Shown here: positions 17,912-25,490 of the stretch, in pieces
Numbering within the stretch: position 1 is the first letter of the stretch
How the letters are laid out: the number at the start of each line of letters is the position of its first letter
Source: Conexibacter sp.
GTDB lineage: Bacteria > Actinomycetota > Thermoleophilia > Solirubrobacterales > 70-9
Length of the DNA stretch: 50,623 nt
Direction: 5' to 3'
NCBI GenBank assembly: GCA_018263295.1
Contig: JADFCZ010000034.1
Location: 1 to 50,623 of the forward strand
Made by a program: the position numbers and the translations under genes
The notes under the pieces: model-generated
Seen by the model: the letters and a program-made list of their open reading frames with translations, nothing else
The model's database searches: none
What the model was told of the DNA's origin: nothing

Positions 17912-19255
17912 TCAGGCGAGCAGCGACCTCAGATCGGCCTCGAACCCGGGGTAGCTGATCCGGGCGGCTCCGAAGTCGCGGACCGTCACGCCCTCCTCCG
18001 ACGCGAGGCCGGCGACCGCCCCGAGCATCGCCAGGCGGTGATCGCCGCGGGAGTCCATCTCGCCGCCGCGCAGCCCGCCGGTGCCGGTGACGGCGAAGCC
18101 GTCGGGGAGCGCCTCGGCGTCGCCGCCGAGCGCGTTCAGGGCGCCGACGACGCCGTCGATCCGGTCCGACTCCTTGTGCCGCAGCTCCTCGGCACCCTCG
18201 ATCCGGGTCGTCCCCTCGGCGAAGCACGCGAGCAACCCGACGAGCGGAAGCTCGTCGATCGTCGTCGCGACCTCGGAGGCGCCCACGAGAGCGGCCTGGA
18301 GGTGCCCGTGCCGGGCGCGCAGCGACCCGACCGGCTCGCCGCCCTCGAAGCCCCCCTCGACGACCTCGACGTCGGCTCCCATCCGGTTGAGGATCCCGAG
18401 CAGCCCGATCCGGGTCGGGTTGAGCCCGACTCCGGCGATCCTGACGTCCGCCCCGGGGACGATCAGGCCGGCGGCGAGGTGGAAGGCCGCCGAGGAGAGG
18501 TCGCCGGGCACCGTCATCGGCGGCAGCACGAGGCGCTCGGCGGGCTCGATCCCGATCGTCGCCGCGACCGGATCGGTGGGCAGGCTCGGGTGGTCGCGCT
18601 CGACGCGCAGGTCGGCCCCGGCGGCGCGGAGCATCCGCTCGCTGTGGTCGCGGGTCGCGGCCGGCTCGCGGACGGTCGTCCGCCCCTCGGCGAGGAGGCC
18701 GGCGAGGAGCACGCACGACTTGACCTGTGCGGAGGCGACCGGAAGCTCGTAGTGGATCGCCCGCAGGGGCCGCCCGGCGATCGTCACCGGAGGGCGTCCC
18801 CCCTCCGCGGTCTCGACCGCGGCTCCCATCTCGCGCAGCGGGTCCGCCACCCGTCCCATGGGGCGCGAGCGGATCGACTCGTCGCCGTCGAGGACGAACG
18901 AGCGGCCGTCCTGCCCGGCGAGGAGCCCCGAGAGCAGCCGGATCAGGGTCCCGGCGTTGCCGACGTCGATCGGCCCGGCGGGAGCGACGGCGCCGCGGAG
19001 GCCGAACCCGGCGATCTCGACCGTCAGCGAGCCCGGCCCGCCCGGTGCGGCATCGACCCGCGCTCCGAGGGAGCGGACGGCGTCGAGGGTGCTGCGGGTG
19101 TCGGCGGCGTCGAGGTATCGCTCGATCCGCGTCTCGCCGTCGCCGAACCCGCCGATCAGCGCCGCCCTGTGGGAGATCGACTTGTCGGGCGGCGCCGTGA
19201 GCTCGCCCCTCAGCGAGCCCGCCGGCGCGAAGTGGGCGTCGACGATCGCAGCCAC
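17912..19255 (-). CDS. aroA: 3-phosphoshikimate 1-carboxyvinyltransferase (EPSP synthase)
   Basis: AroA makes 5-enolpyruvylshikimate 3-phosphate, the sixth shikimate step. The substrate-binding DKSISHRAALIG is at about residues 24-35, GNAGTLIRLLSGLLAG near 100 (the family's GNAGTxxR), and KESDRI near 345. Length is 447 residues, normal. The GTG start follows the tyrA stop directly (TGAGTG). Last gene of aroF-tyrA-aroA. The GNAGT region reads as a class I-like enzyme; I would not infer herbicide response from that. Confidence 0.96.
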   Translation of the reverse strand: MAAIVDAHFAPAGSLRGELTAPPDKSISHRAALIGGFGDGETRIERYLDAADTRSTLDAVRSLGARVDAAPGGPGSLTVEIAGFGLRGAVAPAGPIDVGNAGTLIRLLSGLLAGQDGRSFVLDGDESIRSRPMGRVADPLREMGAAVETAEGGRPPVTIAGRPLRAIHYELPVASAQVKSCVLLAGLLAEGRTTVREPAATRDHSERMLRAAGADLRVERDHPSLPTDPVAATIGIEPAERLVLPPMTVPGDLSSAAFHLAAGLIVPGADVRIAGVGLNPTRIGLLGILNRMGADVEVVEGGFEGGEPVGSLRARHGHLQAALVGASEVATTIDELPLVGLLACFAEGTTRIEGAEELRHKESDRIDGVVGALNALGGDAEALPDGFAVTGTGGLRGGEMDSRGDHRLAMLGAVAGLASEEGVTVRDFGAARISYPGFEADLRSLLA

Positions 19256-20392
19256 TCAGCCCGCCTCGGCGATCGGCGCGACCTCGTGTCCGAGCCCGGC
19301 GACGACCTCGGCCGCCTGACGAGCCTCGTCGAGGCCGGCGATCCAGAGCGAGATCGCCCCGGTCCGCCGGTCGGCTGCGGGGAACAGCGACATGTCCTCG
19401 ATGTTGACCCCCGCCCGGCCGAGGGCGAGCGCGATCTCGGCGACGGTGCCGGGGCGGTTCTCGACGGCGACCCGGAGCTCGACCAGCGGGGCCGCGGTGA
19501 GGTCGGCCTCGAGCATCGTCCGGCGGTCCTCGCGCGCGGCCTCCTGCCAGGCCGCGATTCGCCCCCGGTCGCCCTCTCGAATCAGCTTCGAAGCCTCGCC
19601 GAGGAGCGCGGCGACCTCGTCGATCTCGGCCGCGACGGCTTCGGCGTTCGAGCTGAAGATGTCGGCCCAGATCGCCGGGTTCGCCCCGGCGACGCGCGTC
19701 GCGTCGCGGAAGCTCCTACCGACCTCGGGCCGGCGTTCGCCCTCGCCGCGAACCGAGCGGGCGGCCACGGACGCGAGCGCGTTGGCGAGGACGTGCGGGA
19801 GATGAGAGATCGCCGCCATCTCGCGGTCGTGGACCTCGGCGTCGATCGCCATCGGCCGAGCGCCGATCCCGGCGAGGACGCCGTGCAGGCGGTCGAATAG
19901 GACGCCCTGAGACCGCTCGGTCGGGGTCAGATACCAGCGGGCGCCCTCGAAGAGCTCCTGCCGGGAGCCCTCGACTCCCGCTGTCTCGGCGCCGGCCAAG
20001 GGGTGGCCGCCGATGAAGCGGTCGGAGTCGCGCAGCGCCGAGGTCGCCGCGACGAGCGCGTGCTTGGTCGAGCCGACGTCGGTGACGACCGCGGCCGGTC
20101 CCGTCGCCTCCAGCGCCGACGCGACGAGCCCGGGCAGCGCGGCGACGGGAGCGGCGCAGAAGACCACGTCGGCACCGCCGCACGCCGCGGCCACGCTGTC
20201 GGCGACCTCGTCGAGCGCACCGAGCTCGACCGCGCGGCCGACGTTGGCGGACTCAGGATCCCATCCGGTGACCGGGACGCCGAGCCGGTGGCGGGCGGCG
20301 AGGCCGATCGAGCCGCCGATGAGCCCGACGCCGAGGACCGCGATCCGGGGCGGGTTGTCGGTCTGGCCGGGCACCGGCCGATCATTGCTCAA
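19256..20392 (-). CDS. tyrA: Prephenate dehydrogenase with C-terminal ACT domain
   Basis: TyrA oxidatively decarboxylates prephenate (or arogenate) on the tyrosine branch. The NAD-binding motif GVGLIGGSIG is at residues 21-30. The catalytic region includes GGHPLAGAETAG, with the conserved His, and HDREMAAISHLPHVLANAL. An ACT domain from about residue 300 (LVELRVAVENRPGTVAEIA) suggests feedback control by tyrosine. Length is 378 residues. The TTG start overlaps the aroF stop codon by four bases (TTGA), so it is coupled to aroF. Prephenate versus arogenate use cannot be decided by eye. Confidence 0.93.
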   Translation of the reverse strand: MSNDRPVPGQTDNPPRIAVLGVGLIGGSIGLAARHRLGVPVTGWDPESANVGRAVELGALDEVADSVAAACGGADVVFCAAPVAALPGLVASALEATGPAAVVTDVGSTKHALVAATSALRDSDRFIGGHPLAGAETAGVEGSRQELFEGARWYLTPTERSQGVLFDRLHGVLAGIGARPMAIDAEVHDREMAAISHLPHVLANALASVAARSVRGEGERRPEVGRSFRDATRVAGANPAIWADIFSSNAEAVAAEIDEVAALLGEASKLIREGDRGRIAAWQEAAREDRRTMLEADLTAAPLVELRVAVENRPGTVAEIALALGRAGVNIEDMSLFPAADRRTGAISLWIAGLDEARQAAEVVAGLGHEVAPIAEAG

Positions 20393-21216
20393 ACGGGTAC
20401 GACTGCGCCGCGACCCGCGATCTCGGCGACCGCGCGAACGCGCTCCGCATAGCCCGGGAACGCGGCGGCGTCGAGCGCCTGCGGGCCGTCGCAGAGCGCG
20501 TTCGCCGGATCGTCGTGGACCTCGACGATGATCCCGTCGGCCCCGGCGGCGGCAGCCGCCAGCGACATCGGCTCGACCCAGTCGCTGCGGCCCGGAGCGT
20601 GGCTCGGGTCGACGAAGACCGGCAGCGAAGTCCGCTCGCGCAGCGCCGGCACCGCCAGCAGGTCGAGCGTGAACCGGTACGCGGTCTCGTGCGAGCGGAT
20701 GCCCCGCTCGCAGAGGATGACCCGCTGGTTTCCCTCCTTGAGGATGTACTCGGCAGCCGACAGCAGCTCGTCGAGGGTCGCCGCGAGGCCGCGTTTCAGC
20801 AGCACGGCGCGATCGGTCCGGCCGAGCTCGGTCAGCAGCGGGTAGTTCTGCATGTTCCGGGCGCCGACCTGGATCACGTCGGCGACCGCGGCGACGTCGT
20901 CGATGTCGCGGACGTCGAGCAGCTCGGTCACGACCGGGAGCCCGGTGCGCTCCCGTGCCTCGGCGAGGATCGTCAGGCCATCGCGCCCGAGCCCCTGGAA
21001 GGAGTAGGGGGAGCTCCGCGGCTTGTAGGCGCCGCCACGGAGCATCTCGGCATCGCTCGCGACGGCGTCGGCGACCGCGAGGGTCTGCTCACGGCTCTCG
21101 ACGGTGCACGGGCCGGCGATCAGGGTGAAGCCGCCGTCGCCGACGGTGCGCCCGGCGACGTCGAATCCGCGCCGGCTTTCGCCGCTGTGGGGGTCGTGGT
21201 GGTCGGTGGTCGTCAT
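20389..21216 (-). CDS. aroF: 3-deoxy-7-phosphoheptulonate (DAHP) synthase, type I-beta, without regulatory domain
   Basis: Condenses phosphoenolpyruvate and erythrose 4-phosphate, the entry step to aromatic amino acids. Family motifs are clear: LIAGPCTVES, GGAYKPRSSPYSFQGLG, QVGARNMQNY, LLKRG, ILCERGIR and FVDPSHAPG. At 275 residues it has only about 27 residues before the barrel, so the ferredoxin/ACT-like N-terminal regulatory domain of, for example, the Thermotoga enzyme is missing, as is a fused chorismate mutase. Feedback inhibition would therefore need another route. The ATG has AAAGG 9 bases upstream. A leader ORF and possible competing stems precede it. First gene of aroF-tyrA-aroA. 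Confidence 0.95.
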   Translation of the reverse strand: MTTTDHHDPHSGESRRGFDVAGRTVGDGGFTLIAGPCTVESREQTLAVADAVASDAEMLRGGAYKPRSSPYSFQGLGRDGLTILAEARERTGLPVVTELLDVRDIDDVAAVADVIQVGARNMQNYPLLTELGRTDRAVLLKRGLAATLDELLSAAEYILKEGNQRVILCERGIRSHETAYRFTLDLLAVPALRERTSLPVFVDPSHAPGRSDWVEPMSLAAAAAGADGIIVEVHDDPANALCDGPQALDAAAFPGYAERVRAVAEIAGRGAVVPV

Positions 21217-21299
21217 CTCGCGGTTGCCTTTCGATCGGAGGCCGGGCGCGATCGGATGCCGCGGCCGGCGGTACTGGTGCTTGGGGCTGCTCTCCGGGG

Positions 21300-21319
21300 T
21301 CGTCCGCGGGACGACGCGG
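21300..21319 (-). promoter_or_regulatory. Two mutually exclusive stems between the leader ORF and aroF
   Basis: Stem 1 is TCGTCC/GGACGA (21300-21305 with 21309-21314, loop 3). Stem 2 is CCGCG/CGCGG (21304-21308 with 21315-21319, loop 6). They share bases and cannot form together. They lie 9-30 bases after the leader stop codon. I see no U-rich run, so I cannot tell which form would stop transcription or hide the aroF ribosome binding site. Confidence 0.35.
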
Positions 21320-21327
21320 CCGGATGC

Positions 21328-21417
21328 CTAGGTAAATCGCCAGTAGCGATACAAAAGACGCCAGGAATGACGCGGTGCGCTCTCGGGCGCGCTGTGCGAG
21401 TTCGTCATCCGGCTCAT
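21328..21417 (-). CDS. 29-residue aromatic-rich leader peptide of the aroF operon
   Basis: ATG at 21417, TAG at 21328-21330. The product ends SWRLLYRYWRFT: two Trp, two Tyr and one Phe within the last 11 residues, i.e. the three end products of the pathway opened by the downstream DAHP synthase. The same stretch is rich in codons rare in this genome (CTT, TTG, TAT, CGA, TTT). A promoter with TTGCGG-17-TACAAA ends 9 bases before the ATG. The stop lies 111 bases before aroF. The arrangement fits transcription attenuation or translation-coupled sensing of charged aromatic tRNAs. The function is inferred. Confidence 0.7.
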   Translation of the reverse strand: MSRMTNSHSAPESAPRHSWRLLYRYWRFT

Positions 21418-21426
21418 CGTCGGTGG

Positions 21427-21455
21427 TTTGTAGCAGGGCGCCGTGACGGCCGCAA
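21427..21455 (-). promoter_or_regulatory. Promoter of the aroF leader and aroF-tyrA-aroA
   Basis: On the minus strand TTGCGG (21450-21455), a 17-base spacer and TACAAA (21427-21432). The predicted transcript would begin about 2 bases before the leader ATG. It lies between hisC and aroF, so it separates the aroF genes from the upstream operon. Confidence 0.6.
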
Positions 21456-21478
21456 CCGCTGCAACGACCGCCCCGGCC

Positions 21479-22570
21479 TCAGAGCAGCTCGGCGAGCGCG
21501 CCGAGGAAGCGCCGGTTCTCGGCCTCGGTCCCGTAGGTCACGCGGATGTGCCCCGGGCCGCCGAGCGGGGTCCCCGCCCGGACGATCACGCCGCGCTTGC
21601 CGAGACCCTCGACGATCGCCGCCTCGTCGCGGTCGCCGAGGTCGATCCAGGAGAAGTTCGTCTGCGATGCCGCGGTCCTCAGGCCGAGGTCGTGGAGCTC
21701 CTCCTCGACCCCGATCCGCTCGGCGATCGTCCGCTCGACGCGGGCGATCATGTCGTCGGCGTGCTGGAGCGCCTCCGCCCCGGCCGCCTGCGCGAGCGAG
21801 TTGACGTCGAAGGGCTGGCGGACGGAGTCCACCGCGGCCCGGAAGCCTGCCGAGCCGAGGGCGTAGCCGCAGCGGAGGCCGGCGAGGCCGTAGACCTTGC
21901 TGAACGTCCTCAGCAGGACGAGGTTCGGGTGCTCCGGCAGGAGGTCGACCGTGGCGTCGGGGTCGTCGAGGACCTGCATCTCGATGTAGGCCTCGTCGAG
22001 GATCACGGTGACGTGATCGGGGACGCGGTTGAGGAAAGCCGCGATCGCGGCGACGGGAAGGGCCGTGCCGGTCGGGTTGTTCGGATTGCAGACGAGGACG
22101 AGCTGGGTTGCGGCGGTGATCTCGGTCGCCATCGCCTCGAGGTCGTGCTCGTAGGCGTCGTTCAGCGGTACCCGGATCTCGCGCGCCCCGGAGAGCGGGG
22201 CGAGCTGCGGGTACATCGAGAACGACGGCCAGGCGTAGAGGATCTCGGCGCCGGGCTCGCAGAGCGCCAGCGCGGCCGCGAGCAGGATCTCGCAGGAGCC
22301 GTTGGCGACGGCGATCGTGCCCGGCTCGACCTCGTAGCGGTCGGCGAGCCGGCGGCGCAGCAGGGACGCGTACTGGTCCGGATAGCGGTTCGATCCGGCG
22401 GCGGCCGCCCCGATCGCCTCGAGCACCGCCGGATGCGGGCCCCACGGGGATTCGTTCGAGGCCAGCTTGATCACGTCCGAGGCCTCGTACATCCGCCGCG
22501 CGCGGTCGATGTCCATCCCGCCCTCGTAGTGGGGCAGGGCGTCGAGCTTCTTCGAGTAGCGGACCGGCAT
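21479..22570 (-). CDS. Histidinol-phosphate/aromatic aminotransferase (HisC-like)
   Basis: A PLP-dependent class I/II aminotransferase of 363 residues. The motifs are SNESPWGPHP at about 37-46, NPNNPTG, the DEAY motif holding the PLP-binding Asp, and the Schiff-base Lys in TFSKVYGLAGLRCGY. The sequence type is that annotated as HisC. However, the neighbours are chorismate mutase upstream and DAHP synthase, prephenate dehydrogenase and EPSP synthase downstream, with no histidine genes. An aromatic aminotransferase acting on phenylpyruvate and hydroxyphenylpyruvate (or prephenate) is therefore equally likely. The start ATG at 22570 lies 9 bases after the aroH stop. Confidence 0.85.
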   Translation of the reverse strand: MPVRYSKKLDALPHYEGGMDIDRARRMYEASDVIKLASNESPWGPHPAVLEAIGAAAAGSNRYPDQYASLLRRRLADRYEVEPGTIAVANGSCEILLAAALALCEPGAEILYAWPSFSMYPQLAPLSGAREIRVPLNDAYEHDLEAMATEITAATQLVLVCNPNNPTGTALPVAAIAAFLNRVPDHVTVILDEAYIEMQVLDDPDATVDLLPEHPNLVLLRTFSKVYGLAGLRCGYALGSAGFRAAVDSVRQPFDVNSLAQAAGAEALQHADDMIARVERTIAERIGVEEELHDLGLRTAASQTNFSWIDLGDRDEAAIVEGLGKRGVIVRAGTPLGGPGHIRVTYGTEAENRRFLGALAELL

Positions 22571-22579
22571 CTCAGGGGC

Positions 22580-22993
22580 TCACTGGGCTGAGCCGAGGTC
22601 GGAGCGCAACGCCGCGGCGGCGCCGAGGTAGACGTGCGCCGGCACGTGGTCGGCGGGCGCCCGGTAGTGGAGCATGGTCCTGATCACGCGTTCCATCGAT
22701 CCCGGGACGTCGATCTCCCGCGCACACAGCAGCGGCACCGAGTCGAGGCCGAGGTTGCGGGCGGCGACCGCCGGGAACTCGGCGTCGAGGTCGTCGGTGC
22801 AGGTGAAGATGCAGCTGATCATCCGCGCCGGCTCCAGGTCGTTGCGGCGGATCAGCTCGCGCAGCAACTCGTCGGTCGCGGCGAGGATCGGCTCGCGCTC
22901 GTTGGCCTCGGCCTGGACGGCGCCGCGCAGGGCGAAGACGCGCTGCTCGCTCACCGGGGGGCTCTCGGGCGACGGGGGTTCATCGTCCCGCAT
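22580..22993 (-). CDS. aroH: Chorismate mutase, AroH class
   Basis: Rearranges chorismate to prephenate, the substrate of the TyrA encoded nearby. It is the monofunctional AroH fold rather than the more common AroQ helical type: FALRGAVQAEAN opens with the conserved RGA, followed by SCIFTCTDDLDAEFPAVAAR and LCAREIDVPGSMERVIR. As annotated it has 137 residues from the ATG at 22993, which overlaps rluB by 14 bases. A GTG at 22954 (VSEQRVFALRG) would give about 124 residues, closer to the family length, so the start is uncertain. Confidence 0.9.
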   Translation of the reverse strand: MRDDEPPSPESPPVSEQRVFALRGAVQAEANEREPILAATDELLRELIRRNDLEPARMISCIFTCTDDLDAEFPAVAARNLGLDSVPLLCAREIDVPGSMERVIRTMLHYRAPADHVPAHVYLGAAAALRSDLGSAQ

Positions 22994-23675
22994 CCTTCCA
23001 GAGCCGCTTCAGCTCCGACCGCGAGAGCCGCCGCGACTCGCCCGTCCCGAGGTCGCCGAGTTCCAGCGAACCGAACCGGACCCGCTCCAGCGCCGCGACC
23101 CGGTTCCCCACCCGTTCGATCATCCTCCGGACCTGCCGGTTGCGGCCCTCGCGAATCGTGATCTCGACCTCGCGGTCGCCGCGCCGGCGGACCTCGGCCG
23201 GAGCGGTCGGGCCGTCGTCGAGCTCGACCCCGTCCCGCAGGCGCTCGATCTCGCGCTCGCCGATCGGTCCGGTGAGCCGCGCCCGGTAGGCCTTCGGGAC
23301 CCCGTAGCGGGGATGGGTGAGCAGGTTCGCCAGCTCGCCGTCGTTGGTCAGGAGGATCAGCCCGGTCGAGTCGGCGTCGAGACGCCCGACCGGGTAGAGG
23401 CGGCGTTCGGTCGCGACCAGGTCGGTGACGGCGCGCCGCCGCCCCGGCTCGTCGGCGGTCGAGGTGACGTTCAGCGGCTTGTTCAGGATCCAGGTCTCGC
23501 GCGGCTCGGGACCGACCACGCGCCCGTCGACGGCGACGCCGCTGGTCTCGTCGACGTCACGGGCGGGGTCGGTGACGACCGCGCCGGCGATCGTGACCCT
23601 GCCGGAGGCGATCAGCCCCTCCGAAGCCCGCCGTGAGGCGACGCCGCTGTGGGCGAGGTACTTCGCGAGCCGCAC
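22980..23675 (-). CDS. rluB: 23S rRNA pseudouridine synthase, RluB/RsuA family
   Basis: Converts uridine to pseudouridine in rRNA. The N-terminal S4 RNA-binding domain (about 1-60) starts MRLAKYLAHSGVASRRASE. The catalytic domain contains YPVGRLDADSTGLILLTNDGE with the catalytic Asp, PKAYRARL, and EGRNRQVRRMIERVG near the end. Length is 231 residues. RluB versus RluE/RsuA target choice is by general similarity and by the common scpB-rluB neighbourhood. GTG start; only three bases follow the stop of the upstream ACT gene. Confidence 0.9.
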   Translation of the reverse strand: MRLAKYLAHSGVASRRASEGLIASGRVTIAGAVVTDPARDVDETSGVAVDGRVVGPEPRETWILNKPLNVTSTADEPGRRRAVTDLVATERRLYPVGRLDADSTGLILLTNDGELANLLTHPRYGVPKAYRARLTGPIGEREIERLRDGVELDDGPTAPAEVRRRGDREVEITIREGRNRQVRRMIERVGNRVAALERVRFGSLELGDLGTGESRRLSRSELKRLWKDAGR

Positions 23676-23678
23676 CGC

Positions 23679-24080
23679 TCAGCCCTCCCCCGCCCGGTCC
23701 GCGACCGCGTGGCCGGCACCGCGCAGGGCGGCGACGGCCTCCGCGAGCCGGACTGCGGGCACCAACAGGTAGTCGGTGTCGTAGGTCGAGATCGCGAAGA
23801 TCGGGACCTCGGCGTCGGCGAGCGGCGTCGCGAGCGAGGCGAGGATCCCGGTCAGCGAGTGCTCGAGCGGGCCGGCGACCGCGAGCGCCGCCCAGCCGGA
23901 CGATGACGTCACGCCCGCCGGCACCGCCGCCGCATCGCAGACCACCGACGTCTCCTCCGCGGTCGCGACCGTGGCGACGATCCCGCCGGCGCCGGGCCGC
24001 GCCCAGTCGGGGGGCGGCGATCCGGCTGCGAGCCGGGTGACGGCGAGCTCGCCGTCGCGGACGGTCAGCTCGACGGCCAA
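23679..24080 (-). CDS. Stand-alone ACT-domain protein
   Basis: A 133-residue protein with the double ACT look of CASTOR-like small proteins: an N-terminal strand-rich part (VELTVRDGELAVTRLA) and a C-terminal ACT part (ALAVAGPLEHSLTGILASLATPLADAEVPIFAISTYDTDYLLVPAVRLAEAVAAL). ACT domains usually bind amino acids. The TTG start at 24080 sits one base after the scpB stop codon (TGAGTTG), so I prefer it to longer upstream reading inside scpB. It lies in an operon with scpA-scpB and rluB-aroH-hisC. A sensor role in the aromatic pathway is only a guess. Confidence 0.75.
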   Translation of the reverse strand: MAVELTVRDGELAVTRLAAGSPPPDWARPGAGGIVATVATAEETSVVCDAAAVPAGVTSSSGWAALAVAGPLEHSLTGILASLATPLADAEVPIFAISTYDTDYLLVPAVRLAEAVAALRGAGHAVADRAGEG

Positions 24081-24081
24081 C

Positions 24082-24684
24082 TCAGGGCGCGGCGCGCTGC
24101 TCGCCGGCCCTGAGCAGCCGCTCCCGGAGCTCGGCGGCATCCTCGGGCGTCGGGTCGAACTTGGCCGGGTCCGGCAGGTCCTCGAGCCCGGTCAGGCCGA
24201 AGAGCCGCTCGAACAGCTCCGTCGTCCGGTAGATGACGGCGCCGAACCGGGACCGCCCCGCCTCCTCGATCAACCCGCGCTCGCTCAGGGTCTGGACGCC
24301 GGACTCCGAGTTGACGCCGCGGATCCGCGCGATCTCGGGCCGCGAGACCGGCTGCAGGTAGGCGACGATCGCCAGCGTCTCGGCCTGCGCCGGAGTCAGC
24401 GGTGGAGTCTTCGGCCGGGCCAGCAGGCGCCGCGCCGCGTGCTCGGCGCCCGGGTCGGTGGCGAGCGCGTAACCGCCGGCGATCTCCCGGAGGACGAGGC
24501 CGCGCCGACCCGGGGCGAGCTCCTCGGCGAGCAGGTCGAGCGCATTCCGGATCTGGACCTCGCTGACCTCGCAGGCGTCGATCAGCTCGCCGACCGGCAC
24601 CGGATCGGGCGAGAGGAAGAGCAGCGCCTCGACCGTGCGGGCGAGGCCGGCGGCGCTGCCGTCGCCGATGCCCCCGGGGCTCAT
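24082..24684 (-). CDS. scpB: Segregation and condensation protein B
   Basis: ScpB is the dimeric winged-helix subunit of the SMC-ScpA-ScpB condensin that compacts and segregates chromosomes. Two winged-helix regions are seen: VEALLFLSPDPVPVGEL at about 17-33, and TPAQAETLAIVAYLQPVSRPEIARIRGVNSE near 95-125, followed by GLIEEAGRS and the FERLFGLTGLEDLP ending typical of the family. Length is 200 residues. Its ATG overlaps the scpA stop by four bases (ATGA). Confidence 0.95.
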   Translation of the reverse strand: MSPGGIGDGSAAGLARTVEALLFLSPDPVPVGELIDACEVSEVQIRNALDLLAEELAPGRRGLVLREIAGGYALATDPGAEHAARRLLARPKTPPLTPAQAETLAIVAYLQPVSRPEIARIRGVNSESGVQTLSERGLIEEAGRSRFGAVIYRTTELFERLFGLTGLEDLPDPAKFDPTPEDAAELRERLLRAGEQRAAP

Positions 24685-25430
24685 TTCGCCGCTCCCGAGG
24701 CGGAGCCGCGGCCGCCGGAGGTGATCTCGATCGGCCCGAAGTTCTCACGCTGCGACCAGGTCGCCTCGCCCTTCTTGTGGAGCTCGAGGAGCGCGAAGAT
24801 GGTCACCGCCTGGGTGAGCCTGTCCTCGCCGCCGAAGGCCTCGTCGAAGTCGACGCGGGACGCCCGGCCGAGGAGCCCGCGGAGGACGTCGAGACGGCGC
24901 TCGAGCGAGACGGTCGGGCGGATGTGGCTGGTGTCGACGACGGGCGGCGGCGTCAGCAGATCGCCGAGCGCGACGCCGAGGCGATCGGGGTCGTAGGCCT
25001 GCCGCGAGGCCTCGAGCGAGATCCGGCGCAGCTCGAGCGGCAGCGGCGCGGACCGGTACAGGTAGGGGCCGTTCTCGGCGAACCGGCGGGCGAGCTCGGC
25101 GCCGGCGTCCTTGTAGCGCCGGTACTCGAGCATCCGCGCGAGCAGCTCGTCGGCGGCCTCCTCGGGGCCGAGGTCGAGCTCGGGCTCCTCCTCGGTGGGG
25201 AGCATCAGCCGCGACTTCAGCTCGAGCAGCGCGGCGATCAGGACGAGGAACTCGGTCGCCGCCTCGAGATCGAGCTCGCCCTCGTCGTCGAGATGCTCCA
25301 TGTATGCGCAGACGATCGCGCCGAGCTCGACCTCGAGCAGGCTGATCTCCTCCCGGAGGACGATCGCGAGCAGCAGGTCGAACGGCCCGGCGAAGACGTC
25401 GAGATCGAGCTCGAGGTCGGCGGTGCGCAC
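24681..25430 (-). CDS. scpA: Segregation and condensation protein A
   Basis: ScpA is the kleisin that bridges the SMC heads. The N-terminal motif FAGPFDLLLAIVLREEISLLEV (about 13-34) and the C-terminal winged helix (AVTIFALLELHKKGEATWSQRENFGPIEI) are intact, separated by an acidic linker. Length is 249 residues. I chose the GTG at 25430, which directly precedes the conserved block. TAGTCT lies 7 bases upstream and there is no Shine-Dalgarno sequence; longer in-frame extensions would run antisense through alkD and trpS. Head of the scpA-scpB-ACT-rluB-aroH-hisC operon, divergent from alkD. Confidence 0.95.
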   Translation of the reverse strand: MRTADLELDLDVFAGPFDLLLAIVLREEISLLEVELGAIVCAYMEHLDDEGELDLEAATEFLVLIAALLELKSRLMLPTEEEPELDLGPEEAADELLARMLEYRRYKDAGAELARRFAENGPYLYRSAPLPLELRRISLEASRQAYDPDRLGVALGDLLTPPPVVDTSHIRPTVSLERRLDVLRGLLGRASRVDFDEAFGGEDRLTQAVTIFALLELHKKGEATWSQRENFGPIEITSGGRGSASGAAK

Positions 25431-25437
25431 GGGTTGA

Positions 25438-25443
25438 AGACTA
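25438..25443 (-). promoter_or_regulatory. -10-like element, leaderless promoter for the scpA operon
   Basis: TAGTCT on the minus strand lies 7 bases before the GTG at 25430. Confidence 0.55.
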
Positions 25444-25477
25444 GGCCCGCCGCCGGTCGGTGAGCGGCCCGCGGCCG

Positions 25478-25483
25478 TAGGCT
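25478..25483 (+). promoter_or_regulatory. -10-like element, leaderless promoter for the AlkD-like gene
   Basis: TAGGCT lies 7 bases before the ATG at 25491. With the scpA element it makes a divergent pair within 60 bases. Confidence 0.55.
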
Positions 25484-25490
25484 GGCGCCG

